A stretch of DNA of 64,000 nucleotides, from contig NC_065878.1 of the NCBI RefSeq assembly GCF_933775445.1, forward strand, positions 19,480,395 through 19,544,394, in the 5' to 3' direction. The translations under genes were made by a program, and so were the position numbers. Below the pieces are notes generated by a model that saw only the letters and a list, made by a program, of their open reading frames with translations, was not told the origin of the DNA and did not search any database. Each line of letters begins with the position of its first letter. Within the stretch, counting starts at the first letter, position 1. Of the stretch, positions 1 to 12,361 are shown one piece after another. The stretch is from Argentina anserina. Taxonomy: Eukaryota; Streptophyta; Magnoliopsida; Rosales; Rosaceae.

Positions 1-919
1 TACGGCATTAAGGGGACAAGACGTGATGCCAATATCAATCCAGACAAGTTCTTAATCATAAGAACTTAAATTATCGAGCATCAAGTCCAACACAGAATCA
101 TAACAAATTAACAGAAGATCATGGCATTTACCTGACTAAATAACGTATCATAGAGAGCCATCAGACAGTTCTGTCCAACTGCCGCACATGCCTTCCCATC
201 GAGTTCCATTTGTGGTTTTTGAAGATCAGCAAAACTACAACAATTCAACTACTATCAAAACATGCTAAAAAAATTTCGACTTAAAAAAAATCTTTTAAAA
301 ATATTTTCGAACTTTTTTCCTCAGAACCTTCAGCAATACATACCTGCTGTTAACCAATTTCCTGTATTTCAGCCTCTGGCGACCGAGGCCAACAGCTCCA
401 GACGACACCAATATAACCTCATATCCTTGAGTGTTCAACTCCTTGAGCTGCATTCCAAACCAAAACCCAACACTTAGACACCCAACGTTCTCAATCACAT
501 CAATAATCAACAACAATCACTAAAACAAGGCTAAACCACATTAAACTCACATACCTGCTCACACAGCGCGCCTAATCTCCCAAGTGCAATCCTTCCATCG
601 TTTCTAGTCACAACTGCAGTCCCAACCTTCAAAAACAAAGAACAGTGTCATCAAATCAACAACAAAAACACTCTCAATACATCAAATTCCTCATTTTACC
701 AATCCACTAATAACAAATATTTAACCAAAAACCAAAGAGTTGCACCCAGAAAAAAAAGTAATTTTTTTTTAACTTTACAAGAATGTGAATCCATTATTGC
801 AAAAAGATTGAAACTTTATGATGACAAAGTGAAGAAGAAAGTGAATGAATGCGAGCCACCTTGAGAACGATGCGCTTGACATCTCTGAGGAAAGCCCGAG
901 AACTATCCACGTCACCCAT
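1..919 (-). CDS. P5CS: Delta-1-pyrroline-5-carboxylate synthase, 5' part (first four coding exons, runs off left edge)
   Basis: P5CS is the bifunctional glutamate 5-kinase / gamma-glutamyl phosphate reductase that starts proline synthesis from glutamate. Four coding exons are visible: 919-860 (starts [16 protein letters not shown]), 626-555, 447-344 and 234-132, all with GT/AG borders and matching phases. They encode the start of the kinase domain, including the [11 protein letters not shown] stretch and the ADLQKPQ...GKACAAVGQ segment. No later exon is recognisable in 1-131, so the gene either continues beyond the window or was cut there. The sequence is close to the family norm and has no stop or frameshift. 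It lies head-to-tail with a complete but more divergent P5CS gene at 3449-8348. Identity as a P5CS 5' end is secure; whether the full gene is intact cannot be seen. Confidence 0.88.
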
Positions 920-3448
920 TTTCCGGCGACGAGTCAAAACTCGGTTCGAACCCAGTAACGAGTCGGACTCGGGGGCTCCTTTCTATGTTTTTCGATAGGG
1001 TTTTTCGGGAAGGGAATGCGGCCGTGTTTATTGCTAAAACTGGGGAGGCGGGGGGGGAGGTTCATATAGTCAGCTCGGTGAGGCCACGAACCAATAGGAC
1101 GGCCGGAGGCGAGGGCAGTATGGGAATATAGGAGAGGGAGAGGTGAGGTGGAAGGTGGTGATTGGGGAGGAGAGGTGAGGGATTAAACAAGTGGTGTGGG
1201 AGTGAGTGTATAATATAAGATAGTAGGCGGCGGGTGGCGGGTTCCTGGTTAAGTGGACAACATGACAAAAGAGTTGAAAGTGTTGAAAGTTCAAGTTTCA
1301 GCATCTTCTGAAATCCGTCATGTGGGTTTGGCTCAGAATGTCAGACACCTTAACCCCCTTCTCTGATTAGCTTAATGATGTAGAGATTTAACTAGGCAAT
1401 TTGCTAATTTTAGTGATGAATAATGAGTATAAATGTATCATCTTTGAAGGAATATGCTTTTCGAATCTGAATGATCAGATTAAGCATGAGAAAAATAGGA
1501 GATAACAAATTTTCACTAACGAAAAATCATCTTTCAGTATCAACAACTTCATCAATTTTAATAAATATAACAAATAATTAAATAAATAATTATTATGTGT
1601 CATGCCGTCCAGATAAGTAAACAAAAACCATCATAGATGGTCGAGGTGGTACGCGTATTGGAGCCCTCACACCAACGCTGATCGGAGTTTATGGTTCTAG
1701 TAACTAGGGAGAAGATGTTGTGACATAGTGTATTATTTGGCGGATTAGTCTTTGATTTAGAAAACTTTTGAAAATACTGCGTTGAACCTATTAAAAGGTA
1801 AGTTATTTGAACGGTGCATAATGCTCCTACCAGAAAAAGAGAAGATTTTGTCGAGATAGAATCCTGAGTAATGTTTCTTGCTTTTGCAGGAGCCATCATT
1901 TCAATCTCATCAAAGTAGGCACTTTACTTGACACAATAATGCTCGACTCTATTATAACACCGGAATTGTAAATCTAAACGCCATATCGATCGGAAGTATC
2001 CCATGCTCAGCTCTACTGCTTTACATAATCACACGCACGCTTAAAATTTCAACCTATAATGATTCTCGCATTTCAGCAACCGGTAACCTCCACCAACAAC
2101 AGACCAAAGTAGAAGACAAAAAAACTGAAAAGAATAGACACAATTTCCTCTACGTGTCGATGCAAATAGGCTTCTGTTCGAACTCGAACAATTGGTATTC
2201 AACCGTTCTTCATGAGATCATTGAAATGTCTATGTCACCTTTTGAAATAGGTGTCAAATTTGAAGCAAACCGGCGCTGCTGCATCAATTATTTGGCTAAT
2301 GTCTGCTTTCATTTTCAGATCTCGTGTGATAAGCACGACTTGATTATTGTCGTTGAGTCTAGTGATAACACTACGTGTCATATAGCTCTTGTGGTCACTC
2401 GAACATTAGAACATGTTAACTTATTTATTGGCCTAAACAATCTCTCAACAAAGATTGGAGTTCGAGATCCCAACGTAACTCATCTGAACGAACCATGTGG
2501 AGGATTGGTCAATGGAGAGTTTCAAATGAGTTCAATGTCTTGTAGTTTGCCAAAACAAACTTATGTTTTGAATTGTGTGATGTTTTCTAGCGTAATTTTA
2601 ATTTTTAAACGTCTAGAAGGATATTTAACATGTGTGATTCACATGAGTTTCGATGTATGTAGTTTTAAAATGTGAGGTGTTTTGAAAAAGGTTTAAAATC
2701 GGCAAGAAGATAAATATATAAATAAGATCGGCAAGAAGATAAATAAGATAAAGATGTGTGATTTACATGAGTTTCACTTATTTCTAAGTTTTTTTATAGA
2801 TTTTCTCAACTATCAAATCATTTCAAAATATAACGTATTACGAACATAATTTGAAATTTGAACTTACTGCTAGCATGGCTTATTAATTTCTCACCAAATT
2901 GGTAATGTATGATAGGAATGAAACTGATTGCGTAAACGGGTGCAGATTTGGATGCTGAACAATTGTATACGTTTACTGAATGTTATGATTATCTGACAAT
3001 GATATTAGGTGATTAATTAGTGATTACCTAAACACACTCAACACACTATAAAAATCAAATTGGTAATGTATGATAGGAATGAAACTGATTTCGTAAACGG
3101 GTGCATATTTGGATGCTGATCAATTGTATACATTTACTGAATGTTATGATTATCTGACAATGAGGTTAGGTGATTAATTAGTGATTACCTAAACACACTC
3201 AACACACTATAAAAATCAAACATGGAGTTCAAGATCTGAACGCAACTAATTCAAATTAAAAAATGTGGAATGCTATTGAGAAGGGTTCCTACGATTCATA
3301 GAACCAAAACCGTTTATTACGACCTTCTTCCTCGAATAAAGAAATCAGTACGTAGTTGAAAATGCCATGCTTATGAGAAAAGAAAGGTGGCTTTCAATAA
3401 AACAAAACAAACTTTAACCCATCAATGGCTCAATGTCATTCCATGGTT
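920..3448. other. Intergenic region between the two P5CS genes
   Basis: The part from 920 to about 1300 is the upstream region of the left P5CS gene and is G/A-rich on the plus strand. A plus-strand frame of about 170 codons is open from 2154 to 2675 (first ATG 2160), but it matches nothing I recognise and has no splice or codon signal that convinces me. A 161-bp tandem duplication lies at 2896-3220. Otherwise I see AT-rich sequence without recognisable genes. Confidence 0.6.
2896..3220. repeat. 161-bp tandem direct duplication
   Basis: Two adjacent copies, 2896-3056 and 3057-3220, are almost identical. Both carry the run beginning AAATTGGTAATGTATGATAG and ending in ACACACTATAAAAATCAAA. Only a few substitutions separate them, so the duplication looks recent. 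It lies about 230 bp downstream of the stop codon of the complete P5CS gene. Confidence 0.92.
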
Positions 3449-6400
3449 CTAAGCTCTCCGATATATGAATGGATATAACAAGAAGCCAGCGCTAAATATC
3501 AATGAATGGACTAAATATTTACTCATGGTTTCTCCCTTTCTCTTCTCTCGTGTCCCTACATCTGTCTCAGTTGGGAGGTTCTTGTGGGTGTAAGCAACCC
3601 CCTTATCACCATCGACGACTTGTCCTCTCCCTCTGATAATCCTGCATGGTTAAGAATATAGTACAAGACACGAAACCGATTCAGAACATTGGATCATGGA
3701 TGATGCACTAATGGACAGGTTTCATTGCAATAGTGATGATCATTTCATTTCATACCATTTAATTGTTAACAGTCCTTCCACTCCTACAGGACCCCGAGCA
3801 TGAATGCGACTTGTGCTTATCCCTACCTGTTGGTAAATTGAAGAGAAATGGACGATGAGCTAAAGCCTTGGTACATCAGTAAGTTAATCAATTACTGTTA
3901 AAATGAGGTTTTACATCTGCCCCAAGTCCAAATCGAGCACCATCACTAAATCGTGTGCTTGCATTGTGAGAAACAACAGCACTGCATGCCAATGTGTATA
4001 GAAAATCAACGGAAATTAGCACATCTTCATTGATAATGAGTGCAACATGCAGCGTAATCTTAATTAAGAGGAGAACATCCCACAAAATATTTAGTGTACG
4101 TGAACTAAGAAAGCATTATAACCTGTCAACTTGACCTAAGAAAGCTTCCACAACTTCTTCGTCTTCTGCAATGATACAATCAGTATGTGCACTGCCAAAT
4201 AGAGAACACAACAAATGAATGTCATCTTAAAAGGGAATCTAGAACATAGCTTCTTGGCTTTGCTTATAAGTCGAAATCACAGAACTGCTTTGGCAGAAGT
4301 AGAGGGAGTCAAATGACAATGTATGTCATCTTCAAAAGGGAAACGTACTAGAACATTACCTTCCGTTTTTATTTATATGCTCAATGGCGCCATGCACATC
4401 ATCCACAACTTCAACAGTGCAAGCCATGGAGCCATACTCCATATGTAACGAATCTGCCTGAGGAATATTTAGCAAGGAGCTTGCCCGTGGTCCACCATAT
4501 AAAGTAACACCTGCAAATACCATAGATGAGTTCATTTCTTAGGATCTAATCCACAGTTCCTTGCTATGAAAGGTTGAAATTAATTTACCATTTTTGCTGA
4601 GCTCAAGGATAATATCTTTGAAATCAGCTGTGTGCACTAATTCCTTATGGATCAGAAGTGTTTCCTGAGAACAGAAGTAATAATTCTTATTAATGAAGCA
4701 CACGCAACTGTGATATAAGTTCCAAGTCTTCAAGACATGCGATGGCAATGTGAGTATGTGATACGATGGCATTGTAGAGATTACCATTGCATTGCAGGCT
4801 GCTGGATAATTTACTTTTGCATCCAACACAATTTGCTTCGCCATATCCATTTTAGCAGACCTGTCGATATATACATGGCATAGTCCACCTGCATAGCAAA
4901 CCAGCCTCTTTTTAGTTTTTACTAAACCAATTCTTATGAAAACAAATGAAGTACATAGTGCAGATTATATGTAAATTGAAGGTGAAAATGGGTTTGTATG
5001 TTACCAGCATGCCCCAGAACTGGAATCTTGGTCAAGTTTTTAATTTCAGAAACAAGCTTGTTACTGCCTCTTGGGATCACAAGATTGATCAGATTGTCGT
5101 CACGCTGCAACATCTCTTATACTTTAGTAACGATTATTAATACAAGATTAGTCATTCATATTATCATCTCTACTCACTTTAAGCAGATCCGGAATGTCAT
5201 CTCTTGAAGTCACAAGTCCAATTAGCTTCCGACCAACTCTCTCCGGGATGACGTCTGTGATAATCTAAATTTTATCATGAAAATTCAAGCAATCAGTTCA
5301 ATTCAGTTCTCGTTTAGAACATATATATCAAACTAAACAAAATATACCTTGTGCAAAATTGTATTTGATCTCTTAGCCTCCTTCCCACCCTTCAAGAGAA
5401 GGCCATTCCCACTACGGATTGCCAGTGAAGCCATCTGTCCATATCACACAAAAGCCAAAAACAACCTTTAGCATACTATGAACAAATGCAAGTATTTGGA
5501 AATCTCAGTATGTCGTTTTTTACCTGTACTAGCGCATCAGGACGAGACTCAAATATAACCAAGACAACACCAAGTGGACACGATATTTTCTCCAAGATGA
5601 GACCATCATCTGCAATCTGTCAACAGAATTCGCAATCTAAGAATTGCATAACAACAAGTTTTGGGAAATTTTTGGCTCTAATTTTTGCAATTTAATGAAA
5701 GTCACCATGGCACATTGGAAAAAGACAGTAAGAATCTATACTGTCAATCATGCATGTCATGGCAGGTTGCAACTATATCTCATCATATCCTCATGGAAAA
5801 ACTACACTCTAGTCATAAACAGCTAAATGCTTGACTGCATAGCTTATTATCTAATAGTTTTCCATACTCTATGGTATTGTCGTCTCAGAATATCAAAACC
5901 AGAACCTGTGCCTCACCTGCGTTTTTCTTGAAAGGCGGCCTATTGGATCCTCCATGCTGGCAAGCACACGAATATTGTTTGCAAGACGTGAGATCTGCCA
6001 AGTATAACAAGCAAATACAAAACAAAATTTAGAGCAGACATCATTTAAAAAGACACGATCCAGCGAGGGCGTCATACACAATCAGTTCTAGCTAACAAGG
6101 CCAAACTTTTTTTCACTTGCCTTCCCAGGGTTTAGTGCTAGCCGAGATATCAAGGATTTTTCATATCCTGCTTGATCTGCTTCACACACATCAGCTTCAT
6201 TTTCTACATGGATGATATGTGCATTCCCTTCAAGTGCATCAGCTATATCAAGTAGAATTCTTTTCCTTTCTTCTGAAGTCAGGGCCTGTAGGATGAAGTT
6301 AATTATCAAGTTACTATTTTCCCCGGAGAAAAATGATGCCTACAGCCAGAGATGACACTACTTAATTTATCACAGTCAACATTGTAGATGAACCAAACAA

Positions 6401-8348
6401 GCTACCTGAAGCCGTCTAGAACTGTCCTTGGCTGCAACAGCCATCTCTCTTGCATTGTCAACCAAAGACTCCCCTGTATTTTCACCTCGAGGGAATAGAG
6501 TCCCAACGCGTTCTCCTTGTAGGACTTTGGTAATGTTCTGGCCATCGAATCCACTTGAACATGCAACGGTGAAAAGAATTATTACACAATCAGGAGGAGC
6601 ATATTGGTGAGATTTGGTGATTCAGATTGCAATCCACATGTTTCTTACCCCTCAATTAACTTCACCAACCAGAATATGAATGCTATTTTTTACTTTATTA
6701 ATATCTTATTGCATTATGGCGTACTAATTTTCCATCAAAGTTTTTGTAAATTGTTTAAACCAAACAAGTCATGAAGAACACCTGGTGATGACGACAGGGA
6801 TGCCAGCAGAAGCTGCATCAGTAGCGGCTTTTACTTTCGCTGCCATTCCCCCTCGTCCCACTCTTGATTTTTCTCCGAAAGTGATTTCACCTTGATGCCT
6901 ATCTGTGTATGTATAAATAAGATGCGAGTTTATGTCACTTGGAGGCCCACTATAGACACCCTCCACATCACTCATAAGGATAAGAAGATCAGCCTTTAGC
7001 TCCTTCGCTAGCAGAGCTGCCAAACTATCATTGTCCCAAAATATACCAGATGAATCCTGCAAAGGTGGTCATGACTGTTAAATTAGTGCAGACTACTATT
7101 AGGTGGAGACACACATGCATGTATAAGTTTTGAGAATGCGATCAAGGTCTGGTGGAGCACAGATAACATAATCTGTTAACAGGCAGTTCCAATATTCTTT
7201 GTTATGATGAATTCACAAGGGTGGCATGAGCTTCATATATATAATCAGTTTCTGGTTCAAGTATATATTGAAGATTGGTATTTTTACCTCATATGGATCT
7301 GTTCTGGTACTAACTGCATCATTTTCATTGAATAAAGCTATAGTCTTCAAAGACAGCAAGTGCTCGACAGTCTCTTTCAGCTGCCTTAAAAAATCTTTAC
7401 CCCTAAAGTCACTTTCCGTGACAAGACACTGAGCTTGTACCACATCCTGCAAGGAAAGATAATCAATTAACAAGCAGAAATCTGAGCTTCTGTGATTAGT
7501 TTTGTCCTAAGACTAAGAGCAACTTGAGTGAGCAGCCTTGCACGCACCTCACTAAACAGAGTCTTAAAGAGAGCCATCAGATCAGGCTGTCCAACAGCTG
7601 CACACGCCTTCCCGTTTAGTTCAACTGGCTTTTGGAGATCGGCAGAGCTGCAATGGTCCAGGAAACTGTGTATCAATTTATGAAGTAGAGAACATTTCAG
7701 AATGTCGTCTCCAAAACTCGAAACACGGAATAGCTGGATACCTGCTGTAGTGAACTGATTTCCTGTCTCTAAGTGCTTGACGACCAAGGGCCACAGCTCC
7801 TGATGTCACCAATATCACCTCATATTCTTGAGCTCTCAACTCTGTAATCTGCATTCAGTAAGTAAGATACTTGACTATTTCAGAATCAGTGTATTCTATA
7901 CTAAAACAATTATAGGCTCCGTAGGCTCCTTAGTGGCCTCATACAAAAATGTGGAACGGAACAGAACTGTAATCTGTATACCTTATCACAAAGCACTTGT
8001 AATCTTTGACGCGCAATTCCTCCATCCTTTTCAGTCACAACCGCAGAACCTACCTACAACTCAATCACGCACAACACTAACATAAGTTTAACACTTCATG
8101 TGACAAGAACGAAAACCCCTTGAAGAAACATAGGGTTTTATGATCACTAATTCTCATTTCTCAGCAATGCACAGCATAAGAAAGAATCTTTCATAATTAT
8201 GATGAACTTGGTCATTTATATGCCTCTAATGAGAATATAAATTGGAAAGGAAATCAGTAGAGATTAAATGAAGGTTGACCACCTTGATAACGAGGCGCTT
8301 TATTAAGTTTCTGTCTTTAAGGAAAGCTCGATCCATGTCAAGTTCCAT
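3449..8348 (-). CDS. P5CS: Delta-1-pyrroline-5-carboxylate synthase, complete divergent copy (20 exons, 755 aa)
   Basis: Bifunctional enzyme that phosphorylates glutamate and reduces the product to glutamate semialdehyde, the first steps of proline synthesis. Coding exons: 8348-8283, 8053-7982, 7848-7742, 7647-7548, 7446-7288, 7056-6782, 6553-6406, 6285-6121, 5994-5917, 5616-5524, 5434-5348, 5264-5178, 5104-5005, 4888-4785, 4664-4589, 4510-4360, 4191-4123, 3981-3915, 3826-3756, 3641-3449. They total 2268 nt in frame. The kinase half shows [23 protein letters not shown] and [12 protein letters not shown]. The reductase half shows the YPAACNAM segment with the catalytic cysteine. The phenylalanine of DFR, linked in other P5CS proteins to proline feedback, is kept. 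The start is the only ATG in the open frame upstream. Oddities are a GC donor after exon 8, altered kinase residues (VALGRQAL for the usual VGLGRQRL), and a C-terminal extension past YTHKNLP with a hydrophobic stretch. The usual length is about 717 aa. Confidence 0.93.
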
Positions 8349-9232
8349 GCCTGGTTGATACAAGGAGGCCGGTGGAGGGGACTGGGAGGAGATCCCGGTG
8401 GCTGTTGGTTGTGTAGCAAAGAGGGTTTTTGGCAAGTGCAAAGTTGGTTGTTGCTTGGAGGACAGTACTACTTGCTACGACTACTAAATACTTAAACCAT
8501 CTGTTGTAACATACCCTCCGACTCTCCGAGAGTAGAATCAGGGCCAGGCTAGGTCAAACAACTTATAATCTGCTGGAGTTTAGCTGCCTGGCCTATTTTT
8601 CCGAAAAGATAAAGAGAATTACAACGGGAAACTTCTAGTCTTCTAAAAACTAAAATGGTCGAAATTTTAGGAAGTGATCGCAGGGAGAGGCAACTTCTTG
8701 ATCTGCCTGGTGCCTGGTCTATGCATTTGTCAACATATACTAGTAAATCACCGTATTCTTTTCAAAGAATCTTTTAAGTCTTTAACATGGAAGGGATTCA
8801 TTAGAGGGGGATTAGAGTCCTCTTAATGTTTAATAGTACCGTGCAATGATAAATCTGAAAGTACAAGAGGCACAAGGTATAAATTTTCTGAATTGAATAT
8901 AATTGTAAAAGGAGGGAGTTGAAAGGAGAGAATTTCATTAGTATTCTGGCTACAAAATAAGAAATCGACTACTACATGTAACAAGTACTACAACAACATC
9001 TTTGAATATATTCTTTATTTACAGACATTTTAAGATTGGGAAAAGCATGAATTACAAAATGCCATGCCTTCTTTTCTTCACTGAAATCCAATCCAAACGA
9101 GTGTCATTCCAACACACTGCAAAACTGATGTCCTAAGTGCCACTCCAGTCGCTTCTAAATTAACATCCAGAAATCAGGGCTGCTTTGAATCCAGGAATTC
9201 AGAGACTGACTGTGCCTACTGTCCAGTAACGC
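8349..9232. other. Intergenic region: P5CS upstream and YIP1-family 3' flank
   Basis: Contains the promoter side of the complete P5CS gene (8349 to about 8600) and the 3' flank of the YIP1-family gene. A minus-strand open frame continues upstream of the P5CS ATG to 8441 but offers no other ATG. Nothing else is recognised. Confidence 0.5.
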
Positions 9233-12200
9233 TCATGGAAAGAAGTAAACCTTAAAGAAGACTGCCAGAGCCAATTGCAGGAGACATGCAGCAATGACCA
9301 CTAATGTAAAATCACTCCCCTGCATATGAGACTTGAGATTCAAGCCAACGAAGGAAGCAGATGCAGCACCAACTAGAACTATAATGATCCATCGAAGAGC
9401 CTCAACCGGGATAAGTAACAAAAACTGAAATGATCCACAAAAATACATATCAAAAGATTATGAATAGAAGATTAACAGTTATTAATTACTAACTTTGGGA
9501 CCTATTTCATTCTTTTGGGTAAGAACCAGAATGTCATAATTTTGAGCTTGGACTCATTCAATTTAGCATAAGAAAAGTTGAATATTCAAGTGGAAAGAAA
9601 AAGAAAAGGGAAACGAACAAACAACTGACAGCAGAGCAGGGACGCAGGTACTTACAGATGCTACAATAAAAATGAAGAGAGAGTATCCCCACATACACCA
9701 GAGTCGAATAAGGCTAGAATTTGCACCCAGATACTTAAGTGTAAAATAGAACGCCAAGGGGACTAAAATTGCATAACCATAGACTGAACAGGCTGCCAAA
9801 CTCATATAACTGACATTAAAGCTCCAAGAAGTAGTGGTATCAGTGTGCCTGTTCATTAGGTAGGTGGCACAGTTTCCAACTGAAGCCAACACAAACACTA
9901 ATGTAGTGGAGATCCATATTAGCCCGTATCTGATGCATTACAAGAACACCACCAAGAAAGCGAAATGTTAGAATGCTCATGTTCACTAATTGTTGTGCCA
10001 AAGAGAGCATACTGTCTCACTGAAATTAACATGACATTTGTGGTTGAGAATGGAAACTTAAAACTCAAGTTCAACCAACATTCCTGTATGAAATGAGAAA
10101 CAAGCCATGGCGCTAAAGAAAGCCAGGTTATGTAGGTCAGGGTTTCTAAGGTTCAGATTGTTAACAGAACTTTCTCAGACAAACAAAAACATTTCGAAAC
10201 AACCTTACTCGATTGTGAACACATATATCTTCTATTAATAAAGCAAGAAGGAGATTCTAACGGTTAAATTTTTGAACTACCAAAAAAGCCCAGAGTTTAT
10301 TAACTTTCACAAAACTGAAAGCAAAACCACCCCAGAAAATTGTGTGGGAGAGTAGAGAAGAAATTGAGAGTTTTTGCACGCGCGGGTAGGAAGGCTAGTA
10401 AGCACAAAAATGATAGCAAACTCTATTGAAATCCATAAAATGAATGAGGCACACTTTTTTTAGCACAACCTCCATAAAGCTATTATCACTTTATCAAAGT
10501 AATCAAACAACATATAAACCTCAATGAGTTTAAATCCACTTATATTAGTTGAAAACTAAGTTTTCTTAGATTTGACTCCAACTTTTCATCCTGGTTATAA
10601 TCCAGTTCTTTTCTATTTTTGATGGGACATGCATATCTAATTATTCATCCCTCCTAATAGTTTACAACTTTACACCAAAAGTAAATCATCTTTGACAGAT
10701 CAATATAATTTCAGATCATATAAAGAAAAATAAACAAACATCAGAACTCACAGGTCAGGGTTGGCATCAATTTTGCTGAAAAAATCTCCATTGTGGGGAA
10801 ACAAAGAACTTAGTAATCTGTTCAAGACAATGTCCGTATCCACATTGAAATATTGTACGTATGATGCGACATTAAAAACTCCCCTCCAGTTGTTTGCCGG
10901 TTGTTCTTCAAAGGTTTCTGCTGGATGAACAAAAAGAGAGATCATCAAATATGCAACTAAATAAAGTAGAGGGCAAAGCAATCAAATCAATAGGTTGGTT
11001 GATAAGCACAGTATGAAGAACAAAATCCACCAGAATTCATTTAAAATTTGATTTGATGGCCCCAGCAAACAGATAAGATCAAAACTGATTATTGATCCCT
11101 TAGTATATCAGTGTACCCCATTCGTATAGGCAACAGCCGCCAATCTGAATGAAAAGTGCAGCACATTCTCACGAAAGATCAAATACCCTTCAAACATATG
11201 CACCAACACCGTACAACTTGATCAGGCAAACTGCGCATTTGCATTGGAAATAGTTTCCTACCATCATACTGCTAGTATTTCTTTTATTAGCAAAGACCAC
11301 ATCAGTATAAACAAATATATCATTACTTCTTCCACCGACTAACCAGAATGTTTTAATCTTAAATGTGGAACTTAACCTTATGTACTATAGATATATCACC
11401 TAATTCAAGTAATAGACACACATATCAATCCTTTAAAAGTCGGGTCAACCAAAACGTGCTCCACCTAGTTCTGCAACTCGCATTACGCCTTACATGTGGA
11501 AACTAAAGTTTCAAATCCATATCCTGACATATCTGAAACCAAAGCATTCCTACAAATCATCCTCATACTGTACATAATAGTATAAAACATACCACTTGGA
11601 CCTCCAACAGTTTGATAACCGGGCCCTTTGCCTCCTCCATTATTCTGGGGGAAGATTTGCATGTTCGCTTCAGGTGCTGCATAATTTCACACAAAAATCT
11701 TCAGACTAGGGAAACAATTACAAATTCAGCTCAACCTTAAACTGCAAAGAACATCATAGGAACACACTAAAATACAAAAAAGACAGGTAACAAAGGTTGG
11801 CGAAAGAGCCTCACACCTTCATAGCTTGCTGTACTCTTCTCTTTATCTTCACTCAAAACAGCCTGACCAAACATAACATAAAAGTTAAAAGCGAACCTAC
11901 ACAATTTGTCGGACAATCCAACGAGAATGCAATCTACAATTACAGACAGATAGTCATTACGAAAGTTCTCAACACGAGTGGTTATCTTTCACCAAAATTG
12001 CTCAAACCAAGAGGCTTATGGCGGTGCTGAACTTAGCCAGACCCAAGCCCAATGAAGTTTACCATCAGAATCAGGCGATTACTAAATTTCAGGGACCCTA
12101 AAAGTCCAAGCGGCTCCAAAAATGGGAGGAAATTTAAAGGAGAAAAGAAAATTGAACATTAAAGATGTTAATTTCGTAACACAATTTTCAAAATTTGTAG

Positions 12201-12361
12201 GATTACAGAGGATTTAACAGGACGAGTAGGATTAGAGCGATTTGACGATTGAGGAGAATGAATTTGTAAAAAAAAAAAAATAGAAGGAAGGGGGAGTAGT
12301 AAGGTACCGGAACAGAGCCGAGTAGATGGCTGGTGGGGAGGCCGGAGTAGGACTCGTCCAT
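9233..12361 (-). CDS. YIP1-family integral membrane protein (271 aa)
   Basis: Yip1-domain proteins are multi-pass Golgi/ER membrane proteins that bind Rab GTPases and act in vesicle transport. Six exons: 12361-12308, 11862-11817, 11676-11593, 10917-10752, 9929-9656, 9424-9233, 816 nt in frame. The protein starts MDESYSGLPTSHLLGSVP, has a soluble N-terminus with NMQIFPQNNGG and GYQTVG, then the conserved FNVDTD and SKIDANPDLYG. About five hydrophobic segments follow in the last 145 residues, for example VFVLASVGNCATYL, YGYAILVPLAFYFTL and FTLVVIAACLLQLALAVFF. The order matches the plant YIPF1/2-like group. Intron 4 (9930-10751) contains a Helitron-like sequence at about 10229-10399. Two G-box cores lie about 150 bp upstream of the ATG. 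The Rab partner cannot be told from sequence. Confidence 0.9.
10229..10399 (+). mobile_element. Helitron-like non-autonomous remnant
   Basis: The segment starts near TCTTCTATTAATAAAGCAAG and ends in CTAGT at 10395-10399, preceded by a short GC-rich run (GCACGCGCGGG). These are features of plant Helitron termini. A related sequence lies at about 62340-62574, sharing the GCAAAACCACCC and GAGTAGAGAAGAAATT stretches and the same CTAGT end. It sits in an intron of the YIP1-family gene. The 5' end is approximate and the classification rests on termini only. Confidence 0.5.

Noticed and set aside
1600..1899. Minus-strand 99-codon frame that looks slightly retrotransposon-like
   Set aside because: No recognisable motif, no LTR ends and no target duplication found.
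2154..2675. Plus-strand open frame of about 170 codons
   Set aside because: The frame opens with GTG (ATG at 2160), matches no family I know, and lies in AT-rich intergenic DNA. It could be chance or transposon debris.
8349..8441. N-terminal extension of P5CS that could act as a transit peptide
   Set aside because: The frame is open upstream but contains no ATG before 8348; the extended start would need TTG.
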